Shown here: positions 42,857 to 51,395 of the stretch, one piece after another
Position numbering within the stretch: the stretch's first letter is position 1
How the letters are laid out: each line of letters begins with the position of its first letter
Made by a program: the position numbers and the translations under genes
Notes under the pieces: generated by a model
What the model was told of the DNA's origin: nothing
The model's input: the letters and a program-made list of their open reading frames with translations, nothing else
The model's database searches: none
DNA from: BCD1 sp965230565
GTDB lineage: Bacteria; Bacteroidota; Bacteroidia; Chitinophagales; Saprospiraceae
DNA: 64,000 nucleotides
Assembly: GCA_965230565.1 (NCBI GenBank)
Contig: CBDDLH010000003.1
Location: 62,001 to 126,000 of the forward strand
Reading direction: 5' to 3'

Positions 42857-43345
42857 ATGCCTCAATCCCTATTGGAATACGAAGCTGAATTCATCAAAAA
42901 CCTAAAGTCAACAACAGGCAAAGATTTTCGGGAGTGGCTTTCCTTAATAGATACGGGGGCTTTGAGAGACAAAACAGTTATCTGTAACTGGCTGCAAAAA
43001 GAGTTCGGACTTGACTACCTGCCAGCCTACAAATTGTCCAATTTATTCCTGGAAGACCAAAAATTGAACAGCCCTAAAGTCCTCTTTTCCGGCAATCTCA
43101 GAAGTGGATTTGTAGAATACGAAAGTAAAGAAGGGAGTTTTAAAATGTTATCCGAAATGGGCGCATTTGATGTTTTGGCCATCATCGATGTGCCCACGAA
43201 AGAACGTTGGGAAGCGGTAACGAACATACCCCTGGCGAAGCGGGAATCCATACTGCACTTCATCGGTCAGAAAACCGTGGAGAAGCAGACGATGGGAGCC
43301 GGATCTTATGAAATAAAAAGTGACTGTATTGAGATCAAATTATAA
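42857..43345 (+). CDS. DUF4287-like protein
   Basis: 162 aa. The first 65 residues (FIKNLKSTTGKDFREWLSLI, then ICNWLQKEFGLDYLPAYKL) match the helical DUF4287 domain. The rest (SGNLRSGFVEYESKEGSFKM onward) is not the usual DUF5655 partner and I do not recognise it. It follows the transporter gene after 34 bp on the same strand. A second DUF4287 protein, with the normal partner domain, lies at 58848. Confidence 0.65.
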   Translation: MPQSLLEYEAEFIKNLKSTTGKDFREWLSLIDTGALRDKTVICNWLQKEFGLDYLPAYKLSNLFLEDQKLNSPKVLFSGNLRSGFVEYESKEGSFKMLSEMGAFDVLAIIDVPTKERWEAVTNIPLAKRESILHFIGQKTVEKQTMGAGSYEIKSDCIEIKL

Positions 43346-43468
43346 AATTAATCCTTTATTAAGCGGCTCAACTTGCCTTCATTTGAAGCTTGTTTTTGCC
43401 AAATTTCGATTTAACGTAACTTGGGATAATTATTTGCTCCCCAGGGTTCACTCATAAAATCAACCAAA

Positions 43469-43966
43469 ATGAAATTACTACTACTTCTCCAGTTTTTAAT
43501 TTTAACACAACTACTTTCAGCTCAAACATTTACGGAAGCACCCCAACCTCCTCCCTTTGAAGGTGTTCGATTTGGCTCGATAGCCTTTGCGGACGTGGAT
43601 GGTGACAACGACTTCGATGTTCTCATTACAGGGGAAAACAATGCTGGCACTTTCATCTCGAAGCTGTATATTAATGATGGAGTTAACACCTCAACGGATG
43701 TAATTGAATTTAGTCTCGATTTTACACATTTCCCTAATCCCACAAAAGAGGATTATCTTTATATAAATTACAACGCTGAAGGTAATGGCTTTGTAATTAT
43801 TAAACTGTACGACTCAAATGGTCATCTTTTAATTCTACAAAAAGAATTTGTAGTACCTGGGCAACAGACTTTTGAAATTGAAATTCCGAAGTTATCTCCG
43901 GGGAGCTATTTCATTCATCTGAATGATGGCAAAAGAAGAGGTTCTAGCAAGTTCATTGTGGAATAG
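43469..43966 (+). CDS. Short T9SS protein with a single FG-GAP repeat
   Basis: 165 aa: signal peptide (residues 1-19, LLSAQ), one FG-GAP/VCBS unit (GSIAFADVDGDNDFDVLITGENN, residues about 36-58) and then, with no linker, a type A sorting domain (HFPNPTKEDYLYI ... SPGSYFIHLND, about 87-165). Such proteins normally hold many FG-GAP units. The direct junction suggests an internal deletion of a longer gene; it is still open and may be expressed. A promoter-like TAACTTGG follows TTTTTG upstream (about 43391-43420), imperfect. Confidence 0.7.
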   Translation: MKLLLLLQFLILTQLLSAQTFTEAPQPPPFEGVRFGSIAFADVDGDNDFDVLITGENNAGTFISKLYINDGVNTSTDVIEFSLDFTHFPNPTKEDYLYINYNAEGNGFVIIKLYDSNGHLLILQKEFVVPGQQTFEIEIPKLSPGSYFIHLNDGKRRGSSKFIVE

Positions 43967-43987
43967 AAAATGAAAATTCCGCATTAA

Positions 43988-45058
43988 ATGATAAAAACAC
44001 AACAAATGAAAATACAATTCATCCTAATAATTCCCATACTGCTCCTGACTTCAAATTGTAAAGGCCAACAATTACCAAAAGATAAAACGGTTGAACTTAG
44101 AACAATAATAGCTTCTGATAAATATCCGAATATTGACGCAGTGATAGTTGCCAAGGATAACAAAATACTTTTCGAAGAATATTTCAATGGTTTTGGGAGA
44201 GACAGCTTACATGACACACGTTCTTCATTCAAATCAGTAACCAGTATTCTCGCAGGAATTGCCATCGACCAGGGACTTTTTACAGTTAATGATGAAATCC
44301 ATAACTATATCCCGGAATGGAAAAATGATCCCAGGGGGAAAATCACTATAAAAGACCTGCTGGAGATGAAATCCGGATTAGCCTGTGAAGGCTTCTTTGA
44401 CATCGGCCCCGACTGCGAATCCGATATGTGGGAAACGGATGACTGGCTGGAATACATCCTTAATATTCCACTTAGACATGATCCCGGGTTAAATTGGGCA
44501 TACACCTCTATGGAGCCTGAACTTGTTGGCATTATTATTTCAAAAACAAGTAAGATGAGTCTAATGGACTTTGCCAAAAAAAACTTATTTGAACCACTCG
44601 GAATTAAAGACTACGAATGGTTGATAACTCCGAATGGAGGAGGTTATGCAGCTGGTTCATTTTTTATGAAACCCATGGACATGCTAAAAATTGCGCAGTT
44701 GGTTCTAAATAAAGGAAACTGGGAAGGTCAGCAAATCGTTAGTGAGCAATGGATTAATGAATCAACCACTTGTGATATAGATGTGGAGATGTCCTTTGTC
44801 CGTTTTGCAAGAACTAGAAATGCCAAATACACTACCGCTGATTATGGCTATTTATGGTATCGGGAAAAACTGCAGTACGGAGACGTCAAAACCGAAGTAT
44901 TATTTGCCTCCGGCAATGGTGGCCAATACATGATGATTCTGGAAGATTATGATACGGCTATTGCTTTTACAGGAAGTAATTACGGTAACTGGCGAGGAAA
45001 GCTGCCTTTTGATATTTTACTGAAGTATTTGATTCCAAAATTGGCAGAGGAAAAGTAA
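43988..45058 (+). CDS. Serine hydrolase, class C beta-lactamase-like
   Basis: A 356-aa lipoprotein (LLTSNCKGQ lipobox) of the penicillin-binding/class C beta-lactamase superfamily. Seen: the SSFK tetrad (S-x-x-K, in RSSFKSVTS near residues 78-84) and WAYTSMEPELVG, where the Tyr matches the YxN motif (here Y-T-S). The C-terminal half has YLWYREK and ASGNGGQYM. In Bacteroidota these are mostly esterases or peptidases and not antibiotic enzymes. Two in-frame ATG codons (43988 and 44006) are possible; the second begins the signal peptide. Confidence 0.85.
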   Translation: MIKTQQMKIQFILIIPILLLTSNCKGQQLPKDKTVELRTIIASDKYPNIDAVIVAKDNKILFEEYFNGFGRDSLHDTRSSFKSVTSILAGIAIDQGLFTVNDEIHNYIPEWKNDPRGKITIKDLLEMKSGLACEGFFDIGPDCESDMWETDDWLEYILNIPLRHDPGLNWAYTSMEPELVGIIISKTSKMSLMDFAKKNLFEPLGIKDYEWLITPNGGGYAAGSFFMKPMDMLKIAQLVLNKGNWEGQQIVSEQWINESTTCDIDVEMSFVRFARTRNAKYTTADYGYLWYREKLQYGDVKTEVLFASGNGGQYMMILEDYDTAIAFTGSNYGNWRGKLPFDILLKYLIPKLAEEK

Positions 45059-45095
45059 AATATAAACTTCGATGCAAAATTTTGATTTATTTCAA

Positions 45096-45173
45096 GCTGA
45101 TCTCGCTGGTTTTCGCTGATATAATTTTTTCCCCCCAAATTAAAATCTGCGTTTATCCGCGATATCTGCGAGA
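45096..45173. repeat. Intergenic GCTGATTTT / AATCTGCG repeat, copy 2
   Basis: GCTGATCTCGCTGGTTTTCG (from 45096) and AAATCTGCGTTTATCCGCG followed by ATATCTGCGAGA (45142-45173). Same word order as at 3798-3862. No gene is present in 45059-45271. Confidence 0.55.
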
Positions 45174-45271
45174 ACTAAACTTATGAGACAGTTTCTCTTA
45201 TGCTTATCTTCTATAGCCAAACTGTAATCCTCAAGACTGTTACCTCAACAATTACTTTTTATATTTGACAA

Positions 45272-47707
45272 ATGAAACAACTATTGCTTTGCATTTGGAT
45301 TGTAGTTGGGTTCCTGTACCTGGGCAATGCCCAACCTGTCCAGTTGCAATTCCACCTGATCGACCAGGAAACGGAAAAACCCATATCCGATGCCCATATT
45401 TTCATCAGCGACTCAAGCCTGGGGTCTACAAGCGATGACAACGGCTACTGCGAGCTTACCGTTCCCGCTCAGGAAACCCAAATACTCATCATTACCCACC
45501 TGTCGTACACTCCCCTATTTGTTGTCCCTGAAGATTATATAAAGTTGGTCAACGGTGATACGATCAAATTGCAACGCAACAGCGTTGAATTCAATGAAAT
45601 CGTACTTTCCGCAAAAAGAGGCAATCTGTGGAAGAAAAAGTATAAAAGATTTAAAAAAGCACTGCTGGGGATAGGCAAAGAGGCCAACCATTGCGAAATC
45701 CTGAATCCGGAGGTTTTGCGATTCGAAGAAGAGAATGGCAACCTAAAAGCAACCGCTGTCGATCTCTTACGCATTGAGAACGATTACCTTGGATACGATA
45801 TCAATTTCTGGCTGGACAAATTGTCAATAGAACCTGATGGGTCCATTTTTTACAAGGGTAATGGTCAGTTCATCGACCAGTCAACAACCGACGATGTCCG
45901 ACTCATTAGAAGACGAGACAAGATCTATCAACACAGCCTGGCTAACCTGTTACGAAGCCTGATTAAAAAACCCGATAAGGAGGAATTAAAAAAACTTGGT
46001 TACGAACTCACTTTTGAAAAATACCAGGAAGGGGAATTTATTCCGATTTTTAATCCCCAGGATCCCGGCGCACTGGTGCAGCCGGATACCGCTACCGGCT
46101 GGTACAGATTATATTTTTCAGAATTTCTAACCGTACGACATAAGGGTATCCGGGCATCCACTGATGCAGGCGTACAGGTCAGCGTCTCCAGCAGGGAACA
46201 ACAAAAGTTTAACGTCGACCGAAACCAATCCTTCGCATCCGGTGAGCAAAATGCCGTTTCGAGATTATATAAAATTGAGCCCTACTTGCTGTTTGATCAT
46301 CGAGGCAATATCATTAATAAATCGGCTGTAAGGGATTACGGATATTGGGCAGAACAGCGACTGGCTGCTACCTTACCCATCGACTATACTCCTGTTTTAG
46401 ATCTCACAACCGAACAAACTTCGGCTACCATTGATACCCTGCTCGTTTTCCAGCACCTCATTGGAAAGGATCACCAGAAAAAGACGGAAGCCCTACAATT
46501 TTTACAAGATAACTGGTCGGAAAGTTATATTCCTCCCCTGCTTGACATCCTGTCACTGACACGGGATGTCTGGCAGCAACGGGTCATAAAAACTTTGTTG
46601 AGGGAAAAGGTGCCCACTATGAATCCGGATTATTATGAAGGCATCCAGTGGTTGTGGAAAAAGGAGCCCATTTATGGTTCCTATTACGCTGATTTCAAGG
46701 CATATTTGTACAGCGCCCTTGATCCCGCTTTCTATGATTACTTTCATCAAAGGGGGAACCAGGCCAGAATTCGCCTGGACGAAATCGTTTGGGGCGGGGT
46801 TGTTCAGGATGGTATTCCGCCACTTCGCTCCCCCAGGATGATTTCTTCCTCTGAGGCGACTTACCTTGCTGATTCTGATATCGTTTTCGGCCTGGTCATT
46901 GATGGAGAAGCCCGTGCATACCCAAAACGCATCCTTGCCTGGCATGAATTCTTTACGGATGATATAAAAGCACGCTCCATCGCAGGCGTGTACTGTACCC
47001 TTTGCGGAACGGTAATAATTTACGAAGCGGAATTCAACGGAGTGAAACACGAGCTAGGCACCAGCGGTTTTCTGTATCGCTCCAATAAATTGATGTACGA
47101 CAAAGCCACTCAATCTTTATGGAGCACTTTTATGGGCCAGCCGGTTGTTGGTCCTTTGGTCGGCCAGGGTATTGAATTATCGACCCTACCGATAGAAACC
47201 ACGACCTGGGCAGAATGGCGCAGCAGATATCCGAAAACACTGGTACTTCCTCTGGACACCGGACATGAAAGAAATTATGACGAAGGAGAAGCCTACAAAG
47301 CATATTATGCGACGGACAATCTGATGTTCCCAGTGCCTAACCTTGACAAACGCTTACCAAATAAAGCCAGGGTTTTTATTCCCCGACCAGAAAACTACGC
47401 AGCGAACCCGTTGGCCGTTTCCGTAAAATACCTGACTCGAAAGAGACTCTACCAGGATCGAATTGGGGATCAGAATATTTTGATCATTACGGAAAGCAGC
47501 GGTGCCAGCCGCGCATATGCGATTAATGATGAGCAATTCAAATCGTACAAACGCGGAAGACTATTGGACTCCAACGGCGTTGAATGGACAGTATCAGAAA
47601 AAGACCTGGCTGGTCCGGACGGACAGCAACTCTTAAGAATACCTGCACATGAAGCTTTTTGGTTTGCGTGGATCAATGTTTTTCCGGATTCGAGGATTGT
47701 GCGTTGA
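45272..47707 (+). CDS. Carboxypeptidase-regulatory-like and DUF3179 fusion protein, exported
   Basis: An 811-aa secreted protein. Signal peptide (1-20), then a carboxypeptidase D regulatory-like (CarboxypepD_reg) domain (about 24-100, DQETEKPISDAHIFISDSSL ... LQRNSVEFNEIVLSA), then about 230 residues of the region usually following it in Bacteroidota outer-membrane-related proteins, a helical stretch (about 380-500), and a DUF3179 domain from about residue 510 (YCTLCGTVIIYEAEFNG near 570-587, then YRSNKLMYDKATQSLWSTFMGQ). DUF3179 proteins are usually stand-alone. The pair CTLC is the conserved CxxC of that family. Function unknown. Confidence 0.8.
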   Translation: MKQLLLCIWIVVGFLYLGNAQPVQLQFHLIDQETEKPISDAHIFISDSSLGSTSDDNGYCELTVPAQETQILIITHLSYTPLFVVPEDYIKLVNGDTIKLQRNSVEFNEIVLSAKRGNLWKKKYKRFKKALLGIGKEANHCEILNPEVLRFEEENGNLKATAVDLLRIENDYLGYDINFWLDKLSIEPDGSIFYKGNGQFIDQSTTDDVRLIRRRDKIYQHSLANLLRSLIKKPDKEELKKLGYELTFEKYQEGEFIPIFNPQDPGALVQPDTATGWYRLYFSEFLTVRHKGIRASTDAGVQVSVSSREQQKFNVDRNQSFASGEQNAVSRLYKIEPYLLFDHRGNIINKSAVRDYGYWAEQRLAATLPIDYTPVLDLTTEQTSATIDTLLVFQHLIGKDHQKKTEALQFLQDNWSESYIPPLLDILSLTRDVWQQRVIKTLLREKVPTMNPDYYEGIQWLWKKEPIYGSYYADFKAYLYSALDPAFYDYFHQRGNQARIRLDEIVWGGVVQDGIPPLRSPRMISSSEATYLADSDIVFGLVIDGEARAYPKRILAWHEFFTDDIKARSIAGVYCTLCGTVIIYEAEFNGVKHELGTSGFLYRSNKLMYDKATQSLWSTFMGQPVVGPLVGQGIELSTLPIETTTWAEWRSRYPKTLVLPLDTGHERNYDEGEAYKAYYATDNLMFPVPNLDKRLPNKARVFIPRPENYAANPLAVSVKYLTRKRLYQDRIGDQNILIITESSGASRAYAINDEQFKSYKRGRLLDSNGVEWTVSEKDLAGPDGQQLLRIPAHEAFWFAWINVFPDSRIVR

Positions 47708-47766
47708 TTATGTCAAGGGTATGATTAAAACCCTTAACTTTAATCTGTCAATAAAAATAAATTACC

Positions 47767-48720
47767 ATGAAACTAATCAATTTAGGCTCACAAGGCCTCC
47801 AGGTACCTGCAGTCGGCCTGGGCTGCATGGGCATGTCCGACTTTTACGGTTCATCCTCCGAAGCTCAAAACCTTGCGGTGCTTGATCGTGCGGTAGACAT
47901 CGGATGCACTTTCTGGGATACGGCAGATATGTATGGCCCGTTTACCAATGAGATTTTATTGTCCAAATCCCTGAAGGGGCGCCGCGATAAAATCACCCTC
48001 GCCACCAAATTTGGTATCTCCCGTGGAGAAGACGGTAGCTGGCAAGGCATCAAAGGAGGCGCGGATTATGTAAAAGCCAGTTGCGACGCCTCCCTGAAAC
48101 GTCTCAATACAGATTACATCGACCTCTACTACCAGCACCGCCTTGACCCCAATACACCGATCGAAGAAACTGTCGGCGCCATGGCTGATTTGGTAAAAGC
48201 CGGCAAAGTTCGTTACATCGGCCTTTCCGAAGCGGACCCGGAAACGCTTGAACGTGCTAATGCAATTCATCCGATCAGTGCCCTCCAAACAGAGTATTCT
48301 TTATGGTCACGGGAAGTAGAGGAAGAAATCCTCCCAACCATTAAAAAACTGAACATTGGGTTTGTAGCTTACAGCCCGCTGGGCCGCGGATTTTTATCCG
48401 GTGCCATCCGTTCCAGGAAAGATCTTGATCCAGACGACTGGAGATTACAGAACCCACGATTTTCAGAGGAAGCCATCGCCAACAATATCAAGTTAGCCGA
48501 TGCTGTTGCTGAAATCGCCAAAGAGATGAACGCAACAGCCGCTCAGGTGGCTTTGGCCTGGCTAATTTCGAGAGATGCACCCATTAGTTTGATCCCGGGT
48601 ACAAGAAAAATTGAACGCCTGGAAGAAAACTGGGCATCGCAGCATATAACTTTAAGTAAGGAATATCTGGACCGATTGGAAGCCTTGATTAATCAGGGCG
48701 TGACAGGAAATCGGTATTAA
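47767..48720 (+). CDS. Aldo/keto reductase
   Basis: A 317-aa NADPH-dependent oxidoreductase. The catalytic tetrad is seen: Asp and Tyr in DTADMYG (about residues 52-57), Lys in LATKFG and His in DLYYQHRLDP. The C-terminal GTRKIERLEEN cofactor-binding part is normal. The closest group is the AKR13/YhdN-like reductases that act on aldehydes and quinones. A second aldo/keto reductase lies at 55034; they are not close paralogues by eye. A repeat element begins 47 bp after the stop. Confidence 0.93.
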   Translation: MKLINLGSQGLQVPAVGLGCMGMSDFYGSSSEAQNLAVLDRAVDIGCTFWDTADMYGPFTNEILLSKSLKGRRDKITLATKFGISRGEDGSWQGIKGGADYVKASCDASLKRLNTDYIDLYYQHRLDPNTPIEETVGAMADLVKAGKVRYIGLSEADPETLERANAIHPISALQTEYSLWSREVEEEILPTIKKLNIGFVAYSPLGRGFLSGAIRSRKDLDPDDWRLQNPRFSEEAIANNIKLADAVAEIAKEMNATAAQVALAWLISRDAPISLIPGTRKIERLEENWASQHITLSKEYLDRLEALINQGVTGNRY

Positions 48721-48767
48721 TGAATAATTTCTTTCACTTTTGGCATTTCATGAATTTGCCATTAGTG

Positions 48768-48993
48768 TACCCCGCTGGCGGAATTAGCGTCAAATCAGTA
48801 GTTTGTCAGTATTTTTATTGCCCTTTGCTTTAGCGCAGGGTATAAAGATAATCAAAGAGATTAGGGCTTCAGCCCTTTGTGTAATTCCCAAAAAAAGGCC
48901 TAAAGGCCTACGGTCTCTGTTTTTTCAAATTAACCCTGCGCTAAAGCGCAGGGCAATTGACACTAACTTGAGGCATATCCCGCCAGCGGGGTA
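48768..48993. repeat. Multi-hairpin repeat element with terminal inverted repeats, copy A
   Basis: The ends TACCCCGCTGGCGG (48768-48781) and CCGCCAGCGGGGTA (48980-48993) are perfect inverted repeats. Inside lie GCCCTTTGCTTTAGCGCAGGG, a hairpin-forming AGGGCTTCAGCCCT, AGGCCTAAAGGCCT, and CCCTGCGCTAAAGCGCAGGG, each a palindrome. The interior matches 60227-60453, in the opposite orientation, at roughly nine positions out of ten. No protein is encoded. It resembles REP/BIME-type clusters moved by RAYT transposases, or a MITE. Confidence 0.75.
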
Positions 48994-49014
48994 AATAAAT
49001 TATCTAAACCTTCC

Positions 49015-49872
49015 ATGAGAAGCGAACAGGAAATATTGTCATTGATCAAAGATATCGCCGGCAGTGACCCTCGCATCAGAGCGGTATTACTCAATGGCTC
49101 CAGAGCCAATGACAAAATTATCCCGGATCCTTATCAGGATTTCGATATCGTTTTTTTGGTCAACGATCTTACCAGTTTCGAAGCTGATCCGGATTGGGTG
49201 GATGTCTTCGGGGAGAGGATCATCATGCAAATGCCTGACAGCATGGAAATTGTGGATGAACCACAAGATGGGTCGACAGATCAGATAACTTATCTCATGC
49301 TGTTCACAGACACTAACCGAATTGATCTTAAATTAAAAGGTATAAAAAAGCAGGAATTGCCAGTTGACAGTTTAACTAAAGTCCTAGTGGATAAAGACGA
49401 ACTTTTTCCCAAGGATCTAAAATCCGGTGACGAAGATTATTGGATAAAAAAGCCCACGCAAAAGCAGTTTTCAGAATGTTGTAATGAATTCTGGTGGGTA
49501 AGTACATACGTAATGAAGGGACTACTACGACAAGAAGAAATGTATGCAAAAGAGATGCTTGAAAAACCCGTCAGAGATATGTTTTTATTGATGTTGTCGT
49601 GGAAAGTTGGAACTGAAAACAACTTCTCCATTAACCTGGGCAGCAGTTTCAAATTCCTAAAAAAATACATCGAACCCAATCTGTGGGAAAGAATATTACG
49701 AACATATCCCAACGCAGAATTATCCAATATTTTGGATAGTTTAATGGAAATGGCCGACATTTTTCATGCCACTGCCATTATAGTTGCGGAAGAATTGGGT
49801 TACATTTATTACCTCAAAGAAGCACAACAGGTAAGAGAATACTTAGAGGAAAGAAGGAAAGAGTTATTATAA
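49015..49872 (+). CDS. Aminoglycoside 6-adenylyltransferase-like protein (ANT(6)/AadS type)
   Basis: A 285-aa nucleotidyltransferase of the ANT(6) family, which adds AMP to streptomycin-like aminoglycosides. Seen: LNGSRAND then DPYQDFDIVFLV (the GS...DxD metal site, residues about 27-48), EFWWVSTYVMKGLLRQEE (about 158-175) and a C-terminal helical region. This is a normal length. Chromosomal members in environmental Bacteroidota are common and their natural substrate may differ, so resistance is not implied by sequence alone. It begins 22 bp after the repeat element; the AraC regulator follows after 7 bp. Confidence 0.85.
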   Translation: MRSEQEILSLIKDIAGSDPRIRAVLLNGSRANDKIIPDPYQDFDIVFLVNDLTSFEADPDWVDVFGERIIMQMPDSMEIVDEPQDGSTDQITYLMLFTDTNRIDLKLKGIKKQELPVDSLTKVLVDKDELFPKDLKSGDEDYWIKKPTQKQFSECCNEFWWVSTYVMKGLLRQEEMYAKEMLEKPVRDMFLLMLSWKVGTENNFSINLGSSFKFLKKYIEPNLWERILRTYPNAELSNILDSLMEMADIFHATAIIVAEELGYIYYLKEAQQVREYLEERRKELL

Positions 49873-49879
49873 AGTTCTA

Positions 49880-50716
49880 ATGAGTACCACACTTCAGACA
49901 TACAACGTTAAAAACTGGGTAGTTTTCGGCCGTACCACCTTCAAGCCGCCGTTCAATGTTTCGGATGCACTGATCAATGAAGCAAGGATCGTTCATGTAG
50001 TTAACGGGCGATCAAATTTGTATTCAGCCAATCAACATATTGACCTTTTTGCAGGGGACACCCTGATCATGAAACCCGACAATTTCGTAAATCACTGGCT
50101 GGAAAACGAAAATGATGAAACCAATGAAGTGATCGCTTTCCAGCTCAATGCCGATTTCCTGAGGTTCCTTTATGACAATCAAATCCCACAGTGGTTTTCC
50201 TCAGATGATTCTATCCAAACCAACGCGGTGGTAAAAACGGGACCTCATCCTTTGCTCAAATCCTTTTTTGACAATTTAAAAATCTATTTCGCCAATCCTG
50301 CTCACCTGAACGAGGAAGTCATCCAACTCAAGATCAAGGAACTCATTTCACTCCTTATCCAAATAGATAACCAGGGAACTACCCACCAGATATTCGGAGC
50401 ACTCTTTAATGCCAGCTCGTATGACTTCCAGGAAGTGATCCAAAAAAACCTGTTTGAAAACCTCAACCTGGAAGAACTCGCCTTCCTGACCGGTATGAGT
50501 CTTTCTTCCTTCAAGCGTAAGTTCAAATCCATTTACGGAACCTCTCCTACCAAGTACATCATCTCCAAACGCCTGGAGAAAGCTCAAAATCTCATTAAAA
50601 CCACCGACCTCCGAATCTCGGATATAGCATACGATTGTGGATTCACAGATACCAGTTATTTTTCCAAAACCTTCAAAAATTACTACAATATTTCCCCTTC
50701 CGACCTGAGGAATTAA
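49880..50716 (+). CDS. AraC-family transcriptional regulator
   Basis: A 278-aa regulator with an N-terminal cupin-like sensor (HIDLFAGDTLIMKPDNFVNHW) and a C-terminal AraC HTH pair: LEELAFLTGMSLSSFKRKFKSIYGTSPTKYI and ISDIAYDCGFTDTSYFSKTFKNYYNISPSDLR. It lies between the ANT(6)-like gene and the SRPBCC-SDR cluster on the same strand; the latter is the more probable target because it has its own promoter 43 bp away. Confidence 0.92.
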   Translation: MSTTLQTYNVKNWVVFGRTTFKPPFNVSDALINEARIVHVVNGRSNLYSANQHIDLFAGDTLIMKPDNFVNHWLENENDETNEVIAFQLNADFLRFLYDNQIPQWFSSDDSIQTNAVVKTGPHPLLKSFFDNLKIYFANPAHLNEEVIQLKIKELISLLIQIDNQGTTHQIFGALFNASSYDFQEVIQKNLFENLNLEELAFLTGMSLSSFKRKFKSIYGTSPTKYIISKRLEKAQNLIKTTDLRISDIAYDCGFTDTSYFSKTFKNYYNISPSDLRN

Positions 50717-50758
50717 TCCAATGGACTGATATTCTCATTTTTTGATCTGATCCTCCAA

Positions 50759-50787
50759 TTGCTGCATTCATAGGCGGTACATCTTTG
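50759..50787 (+). promoter_or_regulatory. Probable promoter of the SRPBCC-SDR cluster
   Basis: TTG (50759-50761), 18 nt, CATCTTTG (50780-50787), which differs from TAnnTTTG at one position. Weak match and so perhaps activator-dependent, which would suit control by the adjacent AraC regulator. Confidence 0.4.
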
Positions 50788-50814
50788 CATTGAATCATTT
50801 AAAACAAAATAATT

Positions 50815-51393
50815 ATGAGAACAATGCAGAATTTATTAACAATTGCCCTGGTTTTGCTTTGCAGTTCACAGGTTTTTGCTTCCAAAAACCTCAAGACTTT
50901 TACTATTAAACATCAGATTAATGCTCCTATTGACAAGGTTTGGGCTGTTTTAGGTAAAGACTTCGGAAAGGTGGCTAATTCACACCACGGATTTGTCAGT
51001 TCTTCTTACCAGGAGGGTCAAACCGGCTACGGAGAAGGGGCTATACGCATCTGTTACCTGAATGACAAAAAATCACGATACGTTGTTGAAAAGCAAGTAG
51101 ATCTTGATGACAGGAATTTCACCTTTGTTGCTGAAGTAATTGATGGGAAAGGTTTACCTCTCGCAACAGGTACCAATCGTGCAACTTATACATTAAAGGC
51201 ACTTGATAACCATACTTGTGAGTTGATAATCCAGGTGGCCATGCGATCAAAACCCGCAATTTTCAGCATGATTTTCTCAGGAAAATACAAAGATTGGATG
51301 GAAAAATTTGCTATTGGCCTTCATCACCATGTGATAACTGATGAAATCATTACGGCTAAAAAGATTAAAGAAATCGAAAAAAAATATAAATAG
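50815..51393 (+). CDS. SRPBCC-family protein, exported
   Basis: A 192-aa protein with a signal peptide (residues 1-22, ending QVFAS) and an SRPBCC/polyketide-cyclase-like domain (HQINAPIDKVWAVLGKDFGKV at about residues 32-52, then VVEKQVDLDDRNFTFVAEV and THCELIIQVAMRSKP-like). Such domains bind hydrophobic ligands. The short-chain dehydrogenase follows 2 bp after the stop, so the two are likely translated together and may share a ligand. Start could also be the ATG at 50824. Confidence 0.8.
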   Translation: MRTMQNLLTIALVLLCSSQVFASKNLKTFTIKHQINAPIDKVWAVLGKDFGKVANSHHGFVSSSYQEGQTGYGEGAIRICYLNDKKSRYVVEKQVDLDDRNFTFVAEVIDGKGLPLATGTNRATYTLKALDNHTCELIIQVAMRSKPAIFSMIFSGKYKDWMEKFAIGLHHHVITDEIITAKKIKEIEKKYK

Positions 51394-51395
51394 TT

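Noticed and set aside
48803..48994. 63-aa open frame
   Set aside because: It lies wholly within repeat copy A and encodes only translated palindromes.
49015..49872. Recently acquired resistance cassette
   Set aside because: No integrase, insertion sequence or attC site is near; only a palindromic repeat. The gene is more likely a resident chromosomal member of the family.
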